From Alphaproteobacteria bacterium (GTDB lineage Bacteria; Pseudomonadota; Alphaproteobacteria; Caulobacterales; Caulobacteraceae), in assembly GCA_018826515.1 (NCBI GenBank), contig JAHKAM010000063.1, forward strand, positions 90,050 to 124,033: a stretch of 33,984 nt of DNA, read 5' to 3'. The notes beneath the pieces are model-generated. The model made no database searches, had not been told where the DNA came from, and saw only the letters and a program-made list of their open reading frames with translations. Position numbers and translations under genes: made by a program. This document shows, piece by piece, positions 1-6,797 of this stretch. How positions within the stretch are numbered: position 1 is the first letter of the stretch; each line of letters begins with the position of its first letter.

Positions 1-1342
1 CCAGGACGGGCTGAACCCATCCGTCGTCTCCGAAGGCCGCGAGAACGCCCTCGAAGTGGTTCAGGTGGCGGACCTCGTTCAGCCCGTGAACGAAACGGTT
101 TCGGGCGTCGATCGACGGTTGGCGCCCGGCGTTTCGAAGAAGACTGAGTAGCAACCCGCTTGTCGCCGCGGCGGCATAATTCTGACCGTTGCCGACTATG
201 GCGTCGAGCACCTGATCGAGCTCGGCCTGCGTCAGAGAACCGGTGTAGGGAGCGATGAAGTCACTGAAGTTGGCTTCCGAGCCCCTGAAGCTGCCCGAGC
301 CCGCATAGCGCGCGACAGCGGCCGGCCACAGGTCAGCAAGCGGAGTGGCAGCGATCGTGCGGGCGAAGGTCTCGCGGTCCAGTCGCGGTATCGCGGCAAG
401 GAGGGGCGCCCGGAACCGCTCGAATGTGATCCCCATCATGATCCGGACATCGGCGACATTTGCGGGGTCGAGGTTGTTGACGGTCTCCTGCAGGGCGGTC
501 TGCGTCGCCTCCTGGATCAGCGGCCAGAAGTTCGGGAAGGCGGCGATGAAGGCGATGGCCCGCGGCCGATCAAGGGGCGCCAGATTGTCGAGGAGCTGCA
601 CAATGGAAGGTGCGAGTTCGGGCCACGCCGCAGGGGTCCGCTCGCGGACCGCCACGAGGGCCGAAACGATTTTGCCGCGCACCCCGTCGAGATGAGGGGG
701 AATGCCTTTGAGCAACGACTTGGCGAGAACAGTGCCGAAGTTGCGGATGTTCTGGGACCGGACGCGGGCGAGGTAGCGCTGCTCGACGTAGTCGAGAATC
801 CTGGCGTGATCGCTCGGGAATCCGGGCGACTGAACATCGACATCGAAGACCTCGAAGATCGCTCGGCCCTGAAGAGGTTCCTGGGCCAGCACGAGATCGA
901 CGGCGTTGACCAGATGCATTCGCACCAGTTCTGGCGTGGGCTCGAACAGCAGGGCTTCGGCCGAGAAGGCAGGATGGGCGCACAGATGGCGGTCCTCGCG
1001 CAGTCTCTCCAGCTGTCGCCGGGCGATCTGGCTGATAGCCTGGGTGTTGTCCGCGGCGTCCTCGATGATCCGGCCCTCCAGCTGGAGGAGCTGGCGAATG
1101 TCACTGATCGCGGTCGCATTATCCCAGGATTGAAGGAAGGTCGTCGCGGCGGCATCGCCCATCGCGCCTAGCTCCCGGTACTTTGCGATCAGATCATAGG
1201 CGAGCGCGACCCATGCCGCCGTCAGCGATGCGCGAAGGGCGCCAGCTTTGTAGGCCTTCACCGCGTCGAGGAAGTAGATGCGTGACTGGGCGTTGCGCAC
1301 CTTGGTCAGCAGGATGTCGAGATCTACGAAGCTGGAGTCCAC
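1..1342 (-). CDS. large HEPN-like protein, 3' end beyond window (partial)
   Basis: An open frame of 447 codons runs on the minus strand from a GTG at 1342 to the window edge with no stop. The protein is almost wholly predicted helical and Leu/Ala rich. The N-terminal 125 residues resemble HEPN domains: a helix with A-Y-K-A-G-A-L-R-A-S-L near residues 30-40, W44 and Y49-D50, then L-R-E-D-R-H-L-C-A-H-P with R118 and H123 forming the R-x4-H motif of HEPN ribonucleases. The remaining 320 residues are helical with no motif I recognise. The start is uncertain: the GTG has no Shine-Dalgarno, and an ATG at 1406 lies in another frame, separated from this one by a G10 tract. It lies 78 bases downstream of the 353-residue gene on the same strand, so the two may be cotranscribed. 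Function as an RNase or abortive-infection effector is inference from the motif. Confidence 0.75.
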   Translation of the reverse strand, partial: MDSSFVDLDILLTKVRNAQSRIYFLDAVKAYKAGALRASLTAAWVALAYDLIAKYRELGAMGDAAATTFLQSWDNATAISDIRQLLQLEGRIIEDAADNTQAISQIARRQLERLREDRHLCAHPAFSAEALLFEPTPELVRMHLVNAVDLVLAQEPLQGRAIFEVFDVDVQSPGFPSDHARILDYVEQRYLARVRSQNIRNFGTVLAKSLLKGIPPHLDGVRGKIVSALVAVRERTPAAWPELAPSIVQLLDNLAPLDRPRAIAFIAAFPNFWPLIQEATQTALQETVNNLDPANVADVRIMMGITFERFRAPLLAAIPRLDRETFARTIAATPLADLWPAAVARYAGSGSFRGSEANFSDFIAPYTGSLTQAELDQVLDAIVGNGQNYAAAATSGLLLSLLRNAGRQPSIDARNRFVHGLNEVRHLNHFEGVLAAFGDDGWVQPVL

Positions 1343-1364
1343 AGGGCGTACCGAGGAAATGAGT

Positions 1365-1374
1365 GGGGGGGGGG
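1365..1374. repeat. G10 homopolymer tract at the 5' end of the HEPN-like gene
   Basis: Ten consecutive Gs on the plus strand (Cs in the sense of the minus-strand genes) lie between the stop of the upstream gene (1421-1423) and the GTG at 1342. An ATG at 1406-1404 opens a frame that is one base out of register with the HEPN-like gene; removing one base from the tract would fuse them and add 21 codons. This is the layout of slipped-strand phase variation, but a homopolymer miscall in the assembly would look the same. Confidence 0.6.
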
Positions 1375-1420
1375 CGAAGGTCGGGCAGGCGACGTGGCCC
1401 GTCCATCCAACCGTGAGGGT

Positions 1421-2482
1421 CTACTCGTAGGGGAGCTCTCCGAAGAGGCCTATCATGAGATCTCCCTTCAGCTCGCGGAAAGGAATCTCGACAAAATGGT
1501 CGGGGTGTCTGGGCTTGGCCCGGCCATCCCCAGGACCGTTCTTTGTGTGGCCGCGAACCTGCTCGCCGCTTTCCTTGACATAGGGAAGGACAACGAGCCT
1601 ACCGTGGTTGGTCGAGAGGATCGTGCCCTCGCGCCATAGCGTCGACCCATCCTCACCCTTGTCGCTGGTGGTCGCCTTGACCGTCCAGCCGAGTTGACCG
1701 TCCGGCTCGTACCAGAACACGATCCCATTGCTGACCAGAACATGCTCGCCACGGGCCAGAGCCTCGGCGAGGAGGCGTTGAACGCTGGCGAGCTGAAGAA
1801 GCTGATTGGCCCGCGGCAGCAGTTCGGCGCGGATCTTGGCCTTCACCTGACCCCAGTGCTGATCGTGGTGAAACTTGAAGCCGTTGGCGATCCGGGCGCG
1901 CATGGCTTTCTCCGCCGATTTCTCGCCGGCGGGATAGGGTTTGCTCCAGACGTCGTCAGCGTTGCGATACAGAACGACCTGCCGTCCGCGGCCATCGAGA
2001 AGAGCCATCCAGAGATAGGGGTAGGTTTGTAGCTCTTGCGCCAACGCTTCCCGATAGGGCTCGGCCTCAGTGTGCAGCTTGATTTGATCGATCGGGATCC
2101 GGGGCGTGTCGGCGTGGCGTCGGATCGCCTCGGAAAGCATCAGGGCTTCCTCATCCGCCAGACGTTGCCGCGACTGAAGCGCCTTGCGGACCTTCAGGGT
2201 GAGAGAGGTCTTCTCTGTTGCGTCCATCTGCCTCGCCGCGAGCGCCGCCGCCAGCGAGGGATTCAAAGCCTCGGCTGCGGATACTGCGGCCTCCCGATCC
2301 GGATGGACGTCCATTCTGACCCATCCCTCCTCGGACGGGATTCGTCGGTCTCGCCAGCGAACGCCGCCGTCCTCGGTCTCGACCAGCTCCACCATGAACC
2401 AGCGCTCATGCAACGGGCGATAGCTCGGCCATATCGCGAGGATAGGATCATGATCCCTCCGACTGTCTCCCCACTTGATCAT
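1421..2482 (-). CDS. hypothetical protein of 353 residues, partner of the HEPN-like gene
   Basis: I do not recognise this family. The start at 2482 is chosen because GGGAGG stands five bases upstream of the ATG; the frame is open a further 38 codons upstream but without a better ribosome site. The first 65 residues are Trp/Arg rich (W-P-S-Y-R-P-L-H-E-R-W-F). Residues about 70-135 are Ala/Arg rich and helical. A middle part is rich in aromatics (Y-P-Y-L-W-M-A-L-L-D-G-R-G). The last 100 residues look beta-rich, with V-L-V-S-N-G-I-V-F-W-Y-E-P and H-F-V-E-I-P-F-R-E-L. No signal peptide or membrane segment is apparent. It precedes the HEPN-like gene on the same strand and is divergent from the gene at 2649, from which 166 bases separate it. 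A regulatory, antitoxin or sensor role for the HEPN-like partner is possible but unsupported by any motif. Confidence 0.8.
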   Translation of the reverse strand: MIKWGDSRRDHDPILAIWPSYRPLHERWFMVELVETEDGGVRWRDRRIPSEEGWVRMDVHPDREAAVSAAEALNPSLAAALAARQMDATEKTSLTLKVRKALQSRQRLADEEALMLSEAIRRHADTPRIPIDQIKLHTEAEPYREALAQELQTYPYLWMALLDGRGRQVVLYRNADDVWSKPYPAGEKSAEKAMRARIANGFKFHHDQHWGQVKAKIRAELLPRANQLLQLASVQRLLAEALARGEHVLVSNGIVFWYEPDGQLGWTVKATTSDKGEDGSTLWREGTILSTNHGRLVVLPYVKESGEQVRGHTKNGPGDGRAKPRHPDHFVEIPFRELKGDLMIGLFGELPYE

Positions 2483-2648
2483 GCATGCCTCCCGACTCGG
2501 AGCTGATCTGATCGACAGGCGCATATTGACGCAATGCCTGATTGAAGCCTGGCTGTGCGCAACAAAACTTGAGATGGCGCCGCGTGGCACTGGCATGGGG
2601 CGAGGGGACTTCCCGACTCAACATCCCCAATCGATGGAGCGTGAGATC

Positions 2649-3125
2649 ATGGTGAAGGTTGTCGGGTTTCCTGCCCCCGTAGATATCTCCGGCCTGAAGC
2701 CCGGGTCAGCGTTCCAGGTCGGTGATACAGTTCCGCCGCTCTATGGGATCACGGTGAAGGCGGGTGACCTGGTGACGGCCATCCTTCTGGGTCAGGTGAA
2801 GGGCCAGGCGGCTTCCCCTGGCTATCTGCAGAATCAGCACCTCCCCGGCGAGTGCTACGCCGTCGACGCCGAGCTCGTGATCGGCAGAACCGCGAAGACG
2901 GAGCGTCGCGAAGCGCTGACGCATGGCGCGCTCGTCTTCGACGGCGAGAACAAGCCGTTCCTCGTCATCGAGCAAGCCGATCCCTTCCCACGCCTGTACC
3001 TGTCGATGGAGACAGGCGAGGCAAAGACGGACGGACCAGCGGGCATGCTCCGAATCTACGGCAACTGGGTGCTGAGGCTTGAGGGGGAGGGGAAGACGCT
3101 GACCGAGCTCACACTCAATGGCTAA
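2649..3125 (+). CDS. hypothetical small beta-rich protein of the island
   Basis: 158 residues, family not recognised. The ATG at 2649 has GGAG nine bases upstream; an in-frame ATG at 2634 and a longer frame from 2475 are less likely because they lack such a site. The sequence alternates short hydrophobic stretches with Gly/Pro turns (P-V-D-I-S-G-L-K-P-G near residue 10, Y-G-N-W-V-L-R-L-E-G near the end), suggesting a compact beta fold, and it has no signal peptide or membrane helix. Its last eight bases overlap the start of the next gene, so the two are very probably translated together. Codon use is less GC-biased than in the chromosomal genes to the right, in line with horizontal acquisition. 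Function unknown. Confidence 0.75.
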   Translation: MVKVVGFPAPVDISGLKPGSAFQVGDTVPPLYGITVKAGDLVTAILLGQVKGQAASPGYLQNQHLPGECYAVDAELVIGRTAKTERREALTHGALVFDGENKPFLVIEQADPFPRLYLSMETGEAKTDGPAGMLRIYGNWVLRLEGEGKTLTELTLNG

Positions 3126-3666
3126 GAAGGTCTACACGCCCTCCGAGGATCTACTGGACGGCCTCAAACAGGATGTCCTCTACCTGTTGCTCACGATCCT
3201 GGCGCATCGCGAGAAGCAACGCCTCCCGAACCTGGGAAAGATGTCTCGGGAAGACCTCGTGCTTGAGCTCGCCCTGTTGGAAAGCGGGACGAGGGATATC
3301 ATCGCGCGACTTACAGCGCTGGACGACGACGGTTCCGGGTCACGGTCGTTCCCGAATGCTCTCGCTGCCATGAATCGCGAGGGACTAGCGGCCAGGAAGG
3401 CAGAAGAACTGAAGGCCCACGTCAAGGCGTACCGGGCGGCGATCAACGATCTCAAGGTCAACCATCGCAACAGCTACATCAGCCATGTGCAGGAGTTCGC
3501 CGAAGTTCTCCCGCGCGTCCTTGATAAGCCCGTGCGTTTCGAGATGGCAGCGAGCCTCTCCGTCAATGTTCTCGACGCCTTGATGGGGCGACAGGTGGAG
3601 TATCGGTTCCGGGTCGGCTCTCAGGAACCCGAGCTTGATCTGCGCGCGCGTCTTTCCGGTCCGTAG
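3118..3666 (+). CDS. hypothetical helical protein with RN-x4-H motif
   Basis: 182 residues, family not recognised. The ATG overlaps the stop of the preceding gene by eight bases, indicating translational coupling. The sequence is strongly helical: D-L-L-D-G-L-K-Q-D-V-L-Y-L-L-L-T-I-L at residues 11-28, a second helix around 43-68, a disordered Gly/Ser/Asp linker at 69-78, and a long charged helix at about 87-115. That helix is followed by H-R-N-S-Y-I-S-H, in which R117-N118 and H123 fit the R-x4-6-H pattern of HEPN domains at the expected place after a long helix. A HEPN assignment is therefore possible but rests on one short motif. It is the last gene before the tRNA fragment. Confidence 0.75.
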   Translation: MAKKVYTPSEDLLDGLKQDVLYLLLTILAHREKQRLPNLGKMSREDLVLELALLESGTRDIIARLTALDDDGSGSRSFPNALAAMNREGLAARKAEELKAHVKAYRAAINDLKVNHRNSYISHVQEFAEVLPRVLDKPVRFEMAASLSVNVLDALMGRQVEYRFRVGSQEPELDLRARLSGP

Positions 3667-3732
3667 CCTAACCACGAAGTCTTGGGTCCTGACGTACAGT
3701 GCGATGCCAAGCCTTCCTGCGGAGGCTGCGAC

Positions 3733-3752
3733 CTTACACAAATGCTTACACA
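3733..3752 (+). repeat. paired direct repeats near the island end
   Basis: CTTACACA occurs at 3733-3740 and again at 3745-3752, a period of 12 bases, about 60 bases inside the att-like tRNA fragment. Short phased direct repeats next to an attachment site are often arm-type integrase or excisionase binding sites; here that is inference from position only. Confidence 0.3.
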
Positions 3753-3810
3753 GTCGGCTGGCTTGTGGTAGATTCTCACGAAGTATCAGTGGTTTGATGC
3801 TGGCGTGTGT

Positions 3811-3867
3811 GACTTAAAATCTGTCGCCCGAAAGGGATTGCGGGTTCGACCCCCGCCGCTCGCACCA
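3811..3867 (+). other. 3' fragment of tRNA-Leu(UAA): attachment-site remnant of the island
   Basis: The fragment begins in the anticodon arm (G-A-C-T-T-A-A-A-A-T-C-T-G-T, anticodon TAA), continues through a class II variable arm (CCC-GAAA-GGG) and a perfect five-pair T arm (GCGGG, loop TTCGACC, CCCGC), and ends with the acceptor strand CGCTCGC, discriminator A and encoded CCA at 3865-3867. The 5' half is missing: the expected acceptor strand GCGAGCG is absent upstream and the bases left of GAC do not pair with TCTGT as the intact stem should (ACAGA). It cannot therefore be a working tRNA. A 3' tRNA fragment starting in the anticodon arm is the usual core of an integrase attachment site, so it marks the junction between island (left) and native chromosome (right). 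The isotype call is firm from anticodon and long variable arm; the att role is inference. Confidence 0.8.
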
Positions 3868-3897
3868 AGGCTGATTTTGGCGTGAAATCTGAGCCTT
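3867..3897 (+). terminator. hairpin directly after the tRNA fragment, possible native tRNA terminator
   Basis: AAGGCT-GATTT pairs with AAATC-TG-AGCCTT around the loop TGGCGTG, an 11-pair stem with a two-base bulge. A second perfect inverted repeat (CTTGATGG / CCATCAAG) follows at 3895-3917. Neither has a clear T run, so termination is uncertain, but the position right behind a tRNA end is typical. Confidence 0.35.
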
Positions 3898-3929
3898 GAT
3901 GGCCTCCGTCCATCAAGACCGATTTCGCG

Positions 3930-4112
3930 CTATCGCTTCTTGCCCAGCTCCGCCGCGATGTCCTTGACGTTGCGGCCGGCCTTTCGGTGGGCGGCGGTCA
4001 GCTGTTCGCGGGTCACGCCCCAGCGCTTCATCCAGTGTTCGACGGCCTGACGTTCGGACAGGTCCAGACGGTCCTTGTCGATGAAGCCGCGCTTGTCTTT
4101 CAGGCCCGCCAT
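3930..4112 (-). CDS. DUF3606 family small protein
   Basis: 60 residues beginning M-A-G-L-K-D-K-R-G-F and containing the family pattern of an N-terminal K-R-G-x-x-D-x-x-R-L-D-L-S-E segment, followed by a central V-E-H-W-M-K-R-W-G-V-T-R-E-Q-L and a basic C-terminal helix. DUF3606 proteins are short, basic, helical and common in Alpha- and Betaproteobacteria; their function is not established. The ATG at 4112 is preceded by GGAG with a six-base gap, which decides against the longer open frame reaching 4334 across the pyk start. It is divergent from pyk, with 151 bases between the starts. This is the first gene of the native chromosome after the island junction. Confidence 0.85.
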   Translation of the reverse strand: MAGLKDKRGFIDKDRLDLSERQAVEHWMKRWGVTREQLTAAHRKAGRNVKDIAAELGKKR

Positions 4113-4263
4113 GGTCCGCTCCGTTGTTCGGTCTGAGGTAGCGCGAAACGCGACGGCGCGCGACGGGGCGGCGTAACTTCGTGTTTCGTGCAATGAACCG
4201 CCCTTAACCCGACGCGCTTTCATGGGCACAAGGGGGAAACCCCTCCGATCGCATGGATATTCG

Positions 4264-5703
4264 ATGAAAAGAGCCCGGCGCGCCCGCATCGTCGCGACCC
4301 TGGGACCCGCCAGTCGGGCGCCCGGCATGGTCAAGGCCCTGGCCCAGGCCGGAGTCGACGTCTTCCGCCTGAACTTCAGCCATGGCTCGCACGAGGATCA
4401 TGCGGCGGCGCTGAAGGCGGTGCGCGGGGCCGAACTGGCGCTGAAGCGGCCGCTGGGGGTGCTGGCCGACCTGCAGGGACCGAAGCTGCGGTTGGGCAGA
4501 TTCCGGGACGTCGAGATCGACATCAAGCCGGGCCATAAAATGCGGTTCGACCTCGACCCGACGCCGGGCGACGCGACGCGGGTGCAGATGCCGCATCCCG
4601 AGATCTTCAGGGCCCTGCGCACCGGCATGCTGCTGTTGCTCGACGACGGCCGGGTGCGGTTGCGGGTCAATGAGCGGGCGGACGACTGGGCCGATGTAAC
4701 GGTCGAGAGCGGATCGAAACTGTCGGACCGCAAGGGCGTGGCCGTGCCCGAGGCGGTGGTGCCGGTCTCGGCCCTGACGCCCAAGGACCGCGAGGACCTG
4801 GCCTTCGCCCTGCGCATCGGCGTCGACTGGGTGGCGCTGAGCTTCGTCCAGAAGGCCGAGGACATGGCCGAGCTGAAGCAGATCGTGAAGGGCCGGGCCG
4901 CCTGTCTGGCCAAGATTGAGAAGCCCCAGGCGCTGGCGCAGCTGGAGAGCATTCTCGACTACTGCGACGGGGTGATGGTGGCGCGCGGCGACCTGGGCGT
5001 GGAGCTGGAGCCCGAAGAGGTGCCGGTGGCCCAGAAGATGATCATCCGCGCCGCCCGCCAGCGCGGCGTGCCGGTGATCGTGGCGACCCAGATGCTTGAA
5101 TCGATGACGGCCTCGCCGGCTCCGACCCGGGCCGAGGCCTCGGACGTGGCCAATGCCGCCTATGAGGGCGCCGACGCCCTGATGCTGTCGGCGGAGACGG
5201 CCTCGGGCGACTATCCGCTGGAGTCGGTCGGAGTGATGAGCCGGATCATCGAACGGGTCGAGCGCGATCCGATGTGGCCCAGCCTGATGGACGCCGAACA
5301 CGCCGGCATGGACGATATCGACGCCGACGCCCTTGTGGCCGCGGCGCGCAAGGCGGCCGAGGCCCAGTCCACCGCCTGTATCGTGGTGTTCACGACGCTG
5401 GGCGGGACGGCGCGGCGGATGGCGCGGGAACGACCGCTGCAGCCCGTGCTGGCCCTGACGCCCAAGCCGGAGACGGCCCGGCGGCTGGCTCTGGTCTGGG
5501 GGCTGGAGACGCGGCTGGGCAAGGAGCCGACGTCGCTTGAGGATGTGACCGAGGATGCGGTGGCCAGCGCCGTCGACTACGGGCTGGCCGAGCCGGGGCA
5601 GCGTATCCTGATCCTGGCCGGTACGCCCTTCGGCGCGCCGGGGGCTGCGAATCTGTTGCGACTGGCCCATGCTCCGGCGAAGGGCGGCAAGTCGCGCGCC
5701 TGA
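4264..5703 (+). CDS. pyk: pyruvate kinase
   Basis: Catalyses the last ATP-forming step of glycolysis, phosphoenolpyruvate plus ADP to pyruvate plus ATP, in the cytosol. 479 residues, the usual length. Visible signatures: I-V-A-T-L-G-P-A-S at the N terminus, R-L-N-F-S-H-G, D-L-Q-G-P-K-L-R, the active-site region K-I-E-K-P-Q-A followed by V-M-V-A-R-G-D-L-G-V-E, then V-A-T-Q-M-L-E-S-M and the C-terminal allosteric-type domain. The start at 4264 gives the standard N terminus M-K-R-A-R-R-A-R-I-V-A-T; no strong Shine-Dalgarno is seen. The methyltransferase gene follows after 15 bases on the same strand, so they could share a transcript. Confidence 0.96.
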   Translation: MKRARRARIVATLGPASRAPGMVKALAQAGVDVFRLNFSHGSHEDHAAALKAVRGAELALKRPLGVLADLQGPKLRLGRFRDVEIDIKPGHKMRFDLDPTPGDATRVQMPHPEIFRALRTGMLLLLDDGRVRLRVNERADDWADVTVESGSKLSDRKGVAVPEAVVPVSALTPKDREDLAFALRIGVDWVALSFVQKAEDMAELKQIVKGRAACLAKIEKPQALAQLESILDYCDGVMVARGDLGVELEPEEVPVAQKMIIRAARQRGVPVIVATQMLESMTASPAPTRAEASDVANAAYEGADALMLSAETASGDYPLESVGVMSRIIERVERDPMWPSLMDAEHAGMDDIDADALVAAARKAAEAQSTACIVVFTTLGGTARRMARERPLQPVLALTPKPETARRLALVWGLETRLGKEPTSLEDVTEDAVASAVDYGLAEPGQRILILAGTPFGAPGAANLLRLAHAPAKGGKSRA

Positions 5704-5718
5704 TCCCCAAGGGTCGGC

Positions 5719-6759
5719 ATGATCAAATACATCGGCTCCAAGCGGGCTTTGCTGACGCAGATCGCGACCGCGATCCGCGGCCAGCTGCCCGACGGCGGGA
5801 CGGTGTGCGACCTGTTCTCGGGCAGCGCCCGGGTCGGCCACGCCCTCAAGCGCGAGGGATTTCGCGTCTGGTCGAACGACCACAACGCCTACGCCCACAC
5901 CCTCGCCACCGCCTATGTGCAGGCTGATCGGGAGCGGTGGCTGGAGAGGGCCGAGGCTGTGCTGGCCGAACTCCGCGCGGCGCCGCCCGAGGCCGGCTGG
6001 TTCACCAAGGCCTTCTGCGAGGACGCCCGCTATTTCACGCCGGCGAACGGCGCGCTGATCGACGCCATGCGCGACCGGATCGCCGCCATGGGGCTGGAGC
6101 CGGAGCTGGAGGCGATCGCCCTGGTCAGCCTGATGGAGGCGGCCGACCGGGTGGATTCCACCGCCGGCCTGCAGATGGCCTATATGAAGTCATGGGCCGC
6201 CCGGGCGCTGAAGCCGCTGGAGCTGCGGATGCCCGACATCCTGCCCGGCGCGGCGGGCGGACCCTGCCGGGCGACGCGGCGGGATGCGGTCGAACTGGCG
6301 CCCGAGGTCGAGGCCGATCTGGTCTATCTGGACCCGCCGTACAACCAGCATTCCTATCTGGGCAACTACCACTGCTGGGAGAGCCTGGTGCTGTGGGATC
6401 GGCCCGAGACCTACGGGATCGCCAACAAGCGGATCGACGTGCGCACCCGCAAGAGCCCCTTCAACAGCAAGCCCGGCATCGCCCCGGCGCTGCAGGCCGT
6501 GATCGAGGGGCTGAAGGCGCCGAACCTGATCGTCTCGTTCAATGACGAGGGCTATCTGGGGCGCGATCAGCTGGTGGGGATGCTGTCGGGCCGGGGCGAG
6601 GTGCAGGTGATCGAGATCGCCCGTCCGCGCTACGTCGGCGCCCGTATCGGCATCCACAATCCGAAGGGCGAGAAGGTCGGGGCGGTGGGGCGGCTGAGGA
6701 ATGTCGAATATCTGTTCGTGGTCAGCGAACGCCCTGTCAGCCTGGCGGACGCGGCCTGA
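5719..6759 (+). CDS. D12-class adenine-specific DNA methyltransferase (solitary)
   Basis: 346 residues. The N-terminal K-Y-I-G-S-K-R-A-L-L and D-L-F-S-G-S-A-R-V-G match the AdoMet-binding motif region of Dam/D12 N6-adenine methyltransferases, and D-P-P-Y-N-Q-H-S-Y at about residue 211 is the catalytic DPPY motif. It transfers a methyl group from S-adenosylmethionine to adenine in a short DNA target; the target cannot be read from the sequence. The family is commonly 270-300 residues; the extra length lies mainly in the helical segment between the two motifs. No restriction endonuclease gene is adjacent, so it looks like an orphan, chromosomally maintained enzyme rather than half of a restriction system. 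It is distinct from CcrM, the GANTC methylase of this order, which is a beta-class enzyme. AAGG precedes the ATG by six bases. Confidence 0.88.
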   Translation: MIKYIGSKRALLTQIATAIRGQLPDGGTVCDLFSGSARVGHALKREGFRVWSNDHNAYAHTLATAYVQADRERWLERAEAVLAELRAAPPEAGWFTKAFCEDARYFTPANGALIDAMRDRIAAMGLEPELEAIALVSLMEAADRVDSTAGLQMAYMKSWAARALKPLELRMPDILPGAAGGPCRATRRDAVELAPEVEADLVYLDPPYNQHSYLGNYHCWESLVLWDRPETYGIANKRIDVRTRKSPFNSKPGIAPALQAVIEGLKAPNLIVSFNDEGYLGRDQLVGMLSGRGEVQVIEIARPRYVGARIGIHNPKGEKVGAVGRLRNVEYLFVVSERPVSLADAA

Positions 6760-6797
6760 GCGGGGGAACGCTCGTTTGACATTGTCGTTTATCCGAC

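Larger units (their letters stand above)
1..3867. mobile_element. right-hand end of a probable tRNA-Leu-integrated genomic island
   Basis: The segment ends exactly at a truncated tRNA-Leu 3' fragment, the signature left when a tyrosine integrase uses the 3' end of a tRNA gene as its attachment site. Its four genes are all unrecognised, have lower GC and less GC-rich third codon positions than the genes after position 3930, and are arranged as two divergent pairs. No integrase is present in the visible part, so if the interpretation is right it should be to the left, beyond the window. The left boundary is not visible. The island call is an inference from the att-like fragment plus composition. 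Confidence 0.6.

Noticed and set aside
692..1171. Plus-strand frame of 159 codons at the left end
   Set aside because: It is codon-aligned antisense to the minus-strand HEPN-like gene, which is open from 1342 to the window edge and has a better amino-acid composition.
2580..2605. Possible sigma-54 promoter (TGGCAC) before the gene at 2649
   Set aside because: The -12 element lacks the required GC after the correct spacing, so the match is not convincing.
3811..3867. Reading the tRNA-like sequence as a tmRNA 3' end
   Set aside because: It has an anticodon loop with TAA and a class II variable arm, and the acceptor lacks the GGGG/CUCC pattern with the G-U pair of tmRNA. A tRNA-Leu fragment fits better.
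4204..5898. Long minus-strand open frame opposite pyk
   Set aside because: His/Arg/Gly-rich antisense translation with no family resemblance; pyk on the plus strand explains the sequence.
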